From Candidatus Latescibacteria bacterium 4484_107 (lineage in GTDB: Bacteria > Latescibacterota > 4484-107), in contig MVCQ01000126.1 of assembly GCA_002059205.1 (NCBI GenBank), forward strand, positions 1-5,481: a stretch of DNA of 5,481 nt, in the 5' to 3' direction. Below are positions 1 to 3,649 of the stretch, piece by piece. Made by a program: the position numbers and the translations under genes. Below the pieces are notes generated by a model. The model saw only the letters and a program-made list of their open reading frames with translations. It was not told the origin of the DNA and searched no databases. Every line of letters begins with the position of its first letter. Position 1 is the first letter of the stretch.

Positions 1-917
1 ATGTCCGCAGTGCGCTCCAACTTCAGCGCCCACGCCTCCCCGCTTTTTTTGATCTTCTGATCCGAAAAGCGCTTCGGACGGAAATCCGCCACCGCCGCCG
101 CCATCACCAGCGCATCGCACTGCTCAAAACGCTCGATCACCGCGCGCCGCATTTCCTCCGCGGTCCGCACGCGCACCAACTCAACGTCCCACGGAGGCGA
201 CAGATGCGTCGGGCCGCTGACGAGCACCACCTGAGCGCCGCGCCTTTGAGCCACCTGGGCGAGGGCATAGCCCATTTTCCCTGTGGAGCGATTGGTGAGG
301 AAACGCACCGGATCCATGTCTTCCTCCGTCCGCGAAGCCGTGATCAGAATTTTTTTCCCCGAAAGTGCTTCGGAGCGATGCAAAATATCCACGGCCGCCT
401 CCACAATGCGCTCAATCCCGACCAGGCGTCCCACGCCGATCTTTCCACTGGCCAACACGCCTTCTTCCGGTCCCACAAAGTGAGCTCCGGCATCCTGTAA
501 CGTGCGTACATTGTTCTGCACCATCGGATTCGTCCACATCCGATCGTTCATGGCCGGGGCAAACAACACGGGCCCACAAGCCGCCATCACTACCGCGGAA
601 AGCAAATCGTCGGCGATCCCGGAGCCCACCTTGCCCAGGAAATTGGCCGTCGCGGGCGCCACCACAATCAGGGACGCCCACTCCGCCAGGGAAATATGGC
701 GAACCCCGACCTTCTTGTTCGGAGGGAAAAGCTGGACAGCCACCGCATGCCCGGACAACGTCTCCATCGTCAAGGGGGAGATAAACCGAGTGGCTGCCTC
801 GGTCATCACCACCTTCACCTCCGCATCCCGCCGTCTTAAGGCTCGAACCAGCTCCGCTGCTTTATACGCCGCAATGCCTCCGGTTACGCCCACGACTATT
901 TTTTTTTCGTTATCCAT
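1..917 (-). CDS. coaBC: CoaBC: phosphopantothenoylcysteine decarboxylase / phosphopantothenate-cysteine ligase (partial, 3' end beyond window)
   Basis: Bifunctional cytosolic enzyme of coenzyme A synthesis. CoaB joins cysteine to 4'-phosphopantothenate using CTP, and CoaC decarboxylates the product with FMN. The window holds residues 1-305, about three quarters of the usual ~400. CoaC domain (about 1-180): FMN-binding TGGIAAYK at 12-19, the catalytic histidine in VRHIS (H74), the PATANFLGK stretch at 88-96, and PAMNDRMW at 121-128 with the substrate-binding Asn124. CoaB domain (from about 188): DPVRFLTN, then STGKMG at 211-216, AAAVADFRP at 273-281, and the KIKK lysines at 288-291. Two departures stand out. 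Residue 157 is Ser in VLASGKIG, where E. coli Dfp has the catalytic Cys158. The CoaB nucleotide loop reads ITASRTEED, where ITAGPT or ITAGGT is usual. ATG 917 is the first in-frame start after a TAA, and no clear Shine-Dalgarno precedes it. A run of nine A covers codons 4-7. It lies 93 nt after rpoZ and is probably co-transcribed with it. The family call is very secure. Confidence 0.97.
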   Translation of the reverse strand, partial: MDNEKKIVVGVTGGIAAYKAAELVRALRRRDAEVKVVMTEAATRFISPLTMETLSGHAVAVQLFPPNKKVGVRHISLAEWASLIVVAPATANFLGKVGSGIADDLLSAVVMAACGPVLFAPAMNDRMWTNPMVQNNVRTLQDAGAHFVGPEEGVLASGKIGVGRLVGIERIVEAAVDILHRSEALSGKKILITASRTEEDMDPVRFLTNRSTGKMGYALAQVAQRRGAQVVLVSGPTHLSPPWDVELVRVRTAEEMRRAVIERFEQCDALVMAAAVADFRPKRFSDQKIKKSGEAWALKLERTAD

Positions 918-1010
918 AACATCAATATAAACAGAGTATTCGTCGTGTTTCTGTTATCATTTCTCGTTTTACAATATCGCGCGATGAATTTGCTTAACTT
1001 CGTGCTCTGC

Positions 1011-1241
1011 CTAATGCTTCCAGCGATGGGCGGGATTTACACACCGCGCGCGTCCGTCCATCAATTCCTGAAGCACTTCCACCGTTACTTTTACGGGGGG
1101 GTGCTGATCGTCCATCTCTCCCGCATCCCGCTTCAATCGCTGAAACTCGTTCCGTTTCCTGGCCTCTTTTCCCGCCGCAATCGAGACTTCGTACAAATTC
1201 ACATCACCTTTTAGTAACTCCTCCGCAGAGATTACCGCCAT
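1011..1241 (-). CDS. rpoZ: RNA polymerase omega subunit
   Basis: Small RNA polymerase subunit that wraps the C-terminal end of beta' and helps assemble the enzyme. The product has 76 residues, a normal length for short omega proteins. The recognisable core is NLYEVSIAAGKEARKRN at 15-31, matching the family pattern of an N-[RK]-[FY]-E stretch followed by an A-x-[KR]-A-R helix, then a VTVEVLQELMDG segment (52-63) corresponding to the second helix. The sequence is divergent from E. coli omega, so part of the confidence comes from its place between gmk and coaBC, which is the usual position of rpoZ. An upstream extension to 1385 is open, but it would run antisense-free into gmk and lacks a ribosome site. 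ATG 1241 has GGAGG six bases upstream and is preferred. The stop is TAG. It lies 80 nt downstream of gmk and is probably expressed from the shared leftward transcript. Confidence 0.87.
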   Translation of the reverse strand: MAVISAEELLKGDVNLYEVSIAAGKEARKRNEFQRLKRDAGEMDDQHPPVKVTVEVLQELMDGRARCVNPAHRWKH

Positions 1242-1247
1242 AGATAT

Positions 1248-1252
1248 CCTCC
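1248..1252 (-). promoter_or_regulatory. Shine-Dalgarno site fixing the rpoZ start
   Basis: On the minus strand the sequence reads GGAGG followed by six bases (ATATCT) and then ATG at 1241. This chooses the 76-residue omega protein over the longer open frame that reaches back into gmk. Confidence 0.85.
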
Positions 1253-1321
1253 GTTTTTTCAACTTTTTTCCGCGTTTCCACCCCGTCCCGTAGCCCAGGA
1301 TGTCATCTCTCGCAGTTCGAC

Positions 1322-1942
1322 TTACAACGGCCCACGAATCTGATCCGCTCCCTCCCACTCCCACTCCAGTCGCTCCCTTCGACATCCCTCCGCCGTAAAA
1401 ATGGCTTCCACCTGATCCACCGCCCGTTCCAAATCATCGTTCACCACCACATAATCATACCGGACGATCTCCTTCATCTCCCGAGCGACACGAAGCAGAC
1501 GATTTTCGATGTCCTCCTGCGTGTCCCGTCCCCGTGCTCTCAGGCGTTCCTCCAGGACCCGCAAAGAGGGAGGCACAATGAAAATACTTACCGAATCTGG
1601 GAAAACCGCTCTGATCTGTTGCGCGCCCTCTACATCTATGTCCAGGATCAGAATCCTGCCCTCATCCATCGCCGCTCGAACCGTATTGGACAAGGTGCCA
1701 TAGAGGTGTCCATGCACTTCGGCCCATTCGGCAAATGCGCCCTCTTCGATCCTTTTCCGGAAAACCTCCTCCGATACGAAGAGATAGTCTATCCCATCCC
1801 GTTCGCCGGCGCGTTGAGGCCGCGTCGTCACAGAGACAGACAGGGTGGCCTGTTTCTGTCGTTTCAAGACCGCTCTGCAGATCGTCGTTTTCCCTCCCCC
1901 GGAGGGAGCCGAAATCACCACGATGAATCCTCGATGCGTCAC
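1322..1942 (-). CDS. gmk: Guanylate kinase
   Basis: Transfers phosphate from ATP to GMP (or dGMP) to give GDP, an essential step of purine nucleotide supply in the cytosol. The product has 206 residues, the normal bacterial length. Motifs in order are: P-loop APSGGGKTT at 12-20; the GMP-binding region SVSVTTRPQRAGERDGIDY at 35-53; EWAEVHGHLYGT at 72-83; the DIDVEGAQQI strand-helix at 101-110; IFIVPPS at 120-126; the lid arginines in RLRARGRDTQEDIENRL at 133-149; and the C-terminal YDYVVVNDDLE at 162-172. All catalytic features are intact. The start codon is GTG at 1942. Its last two bases plus the next A form the TGA stop of remA, a GTGA overlap that suggests translational coupling. GGAG lies only two bases before the GTG and a second purine-rich GGGGAG lies about ten bases before it. 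The stop is TAA. Confidence 0.98.
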   Translation of the reverse strand: MTHRGFIVVISAPSGGGKTTICRAVLKRQKQATLSVSVTTRPQRAGERDGIDYLFVSEEVFRKRIEEGAFAEWAEVHGHLYGTLSNTVRAAMDEGRILILDIDVEGAQQIRAVFPDSVSIFIVPPSLRVLEERLRARGRDTQEDIENRLLRVAREMKEIVRYDYVVVNDDLERAVDQVEAIFTAEGCRRERLEWEWEGADQIRGPL

Positions 1943-2190
1943 TTCTCCGCTTCTCCCCGAAGTCGTTGCAGAATAGTCTCCATAGTCGTGGCGGACAGAA
2001 CCACATGATCGCTGTCCATTACCAGAACCGCCCGCGTTCTCCGGCCCTGGGATGCGTCGATCAGCTTGGCATTTTTACGAGCTATGTCCTTGAGCTTCTT
2101 GATCGGCGCGGTATCCGGCGTAACTACCGCAATCACTCGATCCCGGGCCACCACGTTCCCGAACCCGACATTGATAAAGGATAATTCCAA
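1939..2190 (-). CDS. remA: RemA/DUF370-family DNA-binding regulatory protein
   Basis: In Bacillus, RemA is a small ring-forming DNA-binding protein that activates biofilm-matrix and osmoprotection genes. Outside Bacillus the target genes are mostly unknown, so the role here is not settled. The product has 83 residues, the family length. The signature SFINVGFGNVVARDRVIAVV lies at 4-23, followed by TPDTAPIKKL at 24-33 and the basic GRRTRAVLVMDSDHVVLS at 49-66. Arginines at 18, 50 and 51 line up with the positions reported as important for DNA binding in Bacillus RemA (from memory). The start is TTG at 2190, chosen because AGGAGGAGG sits just upstream and the protein then begins exactly where the family begins. 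An open extension to 2298 would add about 36 residues that look repeat-derived, reading through the palindrome at 2213-2302, and is rejected. The gene overlaps gmk by 4 nt. Confidence 0.95.
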   Translation of the reverse strand: MELSFINVGFGNVVARDRVIAVVTPDTAPIKKLKDIARKNAKLIDASQGRRTRAVLVMDSDHVVLSATTMETILQRLRGEAEK

Positions 2191-2193
2191 AAC

Positions 2194-2202
2194 CCTCCTC
2201 CT
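2194..2202 (-). promoter_or_regulatory. Strong Shine-Dalgarno site fixing a TTG start for remA
   Basis: The minus strand reads AGGAGGAGG. The first AGGAGG ends six bases before TTG 2190. No ATG or GTG lies at a suitable distance in frame, so this site is the main reason for assigning the rare start codon. Only about ten bases separate it from the base of the 2213-2302 hairpin. Confidence 0.85.
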
Positions 2203-2212
2203 GCGAAGAATG

Positions 2213-2302
2213 TCAAATAACAAAATCCAAATACCCAAAAAAGAGTGTTGGGTGACTGGTAAACCAGTCACCGGTTTTTGACACTTGGGCTTTGCCATTT
2301 GA
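2213..2302 (-). repeat. 90-nt imperfect palindrome (extended hairpin) in the remA leader
   Basis: The arms 2213-2240 and 2275-2302 can pair over 28 positions. Twenty are Watson-Crick. Six more (at 2219, 2220, 2225, 2231, 2233 and 2234) become G-U pairs only in minus-strand RNA, giving 26 of 28 paired in the transcript that leads into remA. The centre is a second, perfect 10-bp stem: GGTGACTGGT at 2251-2260 and ACCAGTCACC at 2263-2272, with a two-base loop. A 10-nt left bulge (2241-2250) and 2-nt right bulge (2273-2274) join the two stems. Word content such as TTTGGATTTTG and TTTGGG resembles short dispersed repeats of PVC-type genomes (recollection, not a search). It may be a MITE-like relic, a structured leader, or both. 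Confidence 0.7.
2237..2272 (-). terminator. Terminator-like core hairpin with downstream U-run, between yicC and remA
   Basis: Read on the minus strand, the perfect stem 2272-2263/2260-2251 is followed by eight bases (CAACACTC) and then six T (2242-2237). The gap between stem and T-run is longer than in a classical intrinsic terminator, so it would be weak. In the opposite direction the same stem is followed by GG and five T (2275-2279), a closer match to a terminator, but no plus-strand gene lies upstream. It could reduce read-through from yicC into remA. Confidence 0.35.
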
Positions 2303-2445
2303 GCTTAGTATCCGTAAAAAAAATAATTCCCGTTTTTTTGAGAAAGCCAGGAAAAGTGATCCATCCCCGCCCCGGTTTCTCCTGGTTTCCTTACAGATTC
2401 CCTCCCGTACGGAAAGCTATTTTTTTTAGGCCGTTAGACAAATGT
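2303..2445. other. Non-coding stretch between yicC and the remA-leader palindrome
   Basis: No plausible gene lies here. It contains several homopolymer runs (eight A near 2318, seven T near 2333, eight T near 2420), a CCGTACGG palindrome at 2405-2412, and a loose CCAGGA/TCCTGG pair around 2348-2395 that is too far apart to call a terminator. No TTGACA/TATAAT pair was found for a separate remA promoter, so remA is probably read from the yicC transcript. Confidence 0.5.
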
Positions 2446-3321
2446 CTATTCCACGTTTTGAACCTGCTCCCGAAGCTTTTCGAGCTCCTCCTTGATGGAC
2501 ACGGCAAAATGGGAGATGTCCGCATCGTTGGATTTGGAACCGATGGTGTTGGCCTCCCGATTCATCTCCTGAAGCAAAAAATTGAGTTTCCGTCCCACTG
2601 TTTCTCCGGTTTCGAGCGTGGTCAGAAACTGCTGATTGTGACTGCGGAAACGCACGCACTCTTCGGTCACATCGCTTCGTTCCGCAAAAATCGCGATTTC
2701 CATCGCCAGGCGCTGCTCGTCCACCTGTCGCGTCAAAAGTCGCTCGATCTGCTCCCTGAGCCGGTCCCTGAGGCGTTCCACACGTTCCGGCGCCTTCTCC
2801 TCGATCCGGCGTATCAGATCCTCCAACGTCCCGATCCGCTCTACGAAGTCGTCGTATAGATGTTTTCCTTCCGTACGACGCATCTGCTCCAACGCATCGA
2901 GCGCCGCCTCGGACGCCTCCGACACCAAGGGGCCTATCTGGTCCGATACCAGTTCTTTGGGCTCGTATTTAAATACGTCCGGCCGGGACGCAATGAGCTG
3001 CACATCCACGGAGCCGCCCAAATCGAGTTCCTTTTGAAGCGCGAACAGCCGATCCCGATACACTCTGGCCAACTCCATATCGACCTCGAGGGACTTCTCG
3101 CCGGATTCCATTTCTTTACACGTCACCGAAAGATTGACGCGCCCTCTCTGAACCCGTTTCCGCGCCATCTCCGCCAACCGGGGCTCCATCTCCGAGAGCG
3201 ACCGGGGCAAACGGATGGATACATCGCAGAAACGATTGTTGACGGAAACCGCCTCTACCGTGACCTTAGTGCCTTCGCGCTCTGCTTCTCCCCTGCCGAA
3301 GCCTGTCATACTTTTGATCAT
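2446..3321 (-). CDS. yicC: YicC/YloC-family endoribonuclease
   Basis: YicC proteins are cytosolic endoribonucleases; E. coli YicC has been linked to small-RNA decay. The product has 291 residues, the usual length. The N-terminal family signature MIKSMTGFGRGEA is at 1-13, followed by VEAVSVNNRFCDVSIRLP at about 22-39 and the basic RVQRGRVNLSV. The middle is helical and charged (about 130-230). The DUF1732 C-terminus is intact: LLQEMNREANTIGSKSND, then a final helix ending in LREQVQNVE, the typical end. ATG 3321 is preferred because it gives the conserved first residues and has GGAG nine bases upstream. The frame stays open to 3369, but the extra 16 residues do not belong to the family. The stop is TAG. 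It is the first gene of the leftward set and follows a near-consensus promoter. The downstream gap to remA is 255 nt, long for an operon. Confidence 0.97.
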   Translation of the reverse strand: MIKSMTGFGRGEAEREGTKVTVEAVSVNNRFCDVSIRLPRSLSEMEPRLAEMARKRVQRGRVNLSVTCKEMESGEKSLEVDMELARVYRDRLFALQKELDLGGSVDVQLIASRPDVFKYEPKELVSDQIGPLVSEASEAALDALEQMRRTEGKHLYDDFVERIGTLEDLIRRIEEKAPERVERLRDRLREQIERLLTRQVDEQRLAMEIAIFAERSDVTEECVRFRSHNQQFLTTLETGETVGRKLNFLLQEMNREANTIGSKSNDADISHFAVSIKEELEKLREQVQNVE

Positions 3322-3418
3322 AGGCGAAAACTCCATGAAATGTGAAGAGTAAAACGTAAAGGGGGACACGTGAACGATGGAGGAAAAAGAGAGGAGCTTT
3401 TGAGGTGGAATACTTTCA

Positions 3419-3447
3419 AATATATCACATTCTCAACGTTTTGTCAA
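3419..3447 (-). promoter_or_regulatory. Sigma70-type promoter for yicC and the leftward genes
   Basis: On the minus strand a perfect -35 box TTGACA (3447-3442) is followed by a 17-base spacer and TATATT (3424-3419), one mismatch from TATAAT. Transcription would start near 3412, giving a leader of about 90 nt before yicC. An A/T-rich tract lies upstream of the -35 box and could act as an UP element. Confidence 0.8.
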
Positions 3448-3490
3448 CCACTCTTTTTTTCTTCGATTTTCTTGTATTATCTTTAATTTC

Positions 3491-3519
3491 TTGACAAAAG
3501 CCCGTCTCTGCCTTATCTT
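3491..3519 (+). promoter_or_regulatory. Sigma70-type promoter for rqcH
   Basis: A perfect -35 box TTGACA (3491-3496), a 17-base spacer, and TATCTT (3514-3519) as a two-mismatch -10 box. Transcription would start near 3526, giving a leader of about 125 nt that contains the palindromic repeat at 3558-3633. The -10 box is the weak part of this call. Confidence 0.65.
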
Positions 3520-3532
3520 TCAGACAAGATAA
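3513..3532. promoter_or_regulatory. Inverted repeat overlapping the rqcH -10 box and start site (possible operator)
   Basis: TTATCTT (3513-3519) and AAGATAA (3526-3532) form a perfect 7-base inverted repeat with a six-base spacer. It covers the proposed -10 element and start point, a classic operator position, but seven-base A/T-rich repeats arise easily by chance. Confidence 0.3.
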
Positions 3533-3557
3533 ATACGGTGATCACAAGTCCCCTTTT

Positions 3558-3633
3558 TACCGCAGAGCGCGCGGAAAACGCAGAGAACGGCCTGTTTTTT
3601 GTTTTCTCAGCGATCTCAGCGATCTCTGCGGTA
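3558..3633. repeat. Palindromic GCAGAG/CTCTGC repeat with 9-nt periodicity in the rqcH leader
   Basis: The outer arms TACCGCAGAG (3558-3567) and CTCTGCGGTA (3624-3633) are perfect 10-base complements. The next 23 positions inward match at about 14, so the two 33-base arms form an imperfect hairpin around a T-rich loop. Each arm is built of 9-nt units: ACCGCAGAG, CGCGCGGAA and AACGCAGAG on the left; CTCAGCGAT twice and CTCTGCGGT on the right. I recall very similar ACCGCAGAG-type palindromes scattered in many environmental genomes. It ends 16 nt before the rqcH ATG, so it is transcribed in the leader. Confidence 0.75.
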
Positions 3634-3649
3634 GATCTTGGAGCGGTCT

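Larger units (their letters stand above)
3322..3649. other. Divergent intergenic control region between yicC and rqcH
   Basis: The 328 bases hold no credible gene. The centre is AT-rich (about 3420-3495), unlike the GC-rich genes on both sides. Two outward-facing promoters and a palindromic repeat near rqcH are described separately. The yicC leader (about 90 nt, 3322-3412) shows no obvious riboswitch or strong hairpin. The open frame starting at 3538 on the plus strand reads through the repeat and gives a low-complexity AERAENAEN/AISAIS peptide, so it is not counted as a gene. Confidence 0.75.

Noticed and set aside
365..930. Plus-strand open frames of 139 and 142 codons
   Set aside because: They are antisense to coaBC, which is intact in its own frame; the peptides are Pro/Ser/Arg-rich shadows.
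1242..1385. N-terminal extension of the omega subunit to 124 residues
   Set aside because: It would overlap the end of gmk in another frame with a Gly/Ser-rich leader; ATG 1241 has GGAGG at the right distance.
2191..2298. N-terminal extension of RemA to a 119-residue protein starting at 2298
   Set aside because: The added residues are translated from the palindrome, no ribosome site precedes that ATG, and the family begins at the TTG with AGGAGGAGG before it.
2342..2398. CCAGGA/TCCTGG inverted repeat as a yicC terminator
   Set aside because: Six-base arms separated by nearly 30 bases without a clear T-run are too weak to call.
2278..3345. Two long plus-strand open frames (193 and 161 codons) lying end to end
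   Set aside because: They are antisense to yicC, whose protein matches its family from the first to the last residue. The frames resemble no family and reflect codon bias on the other strand.
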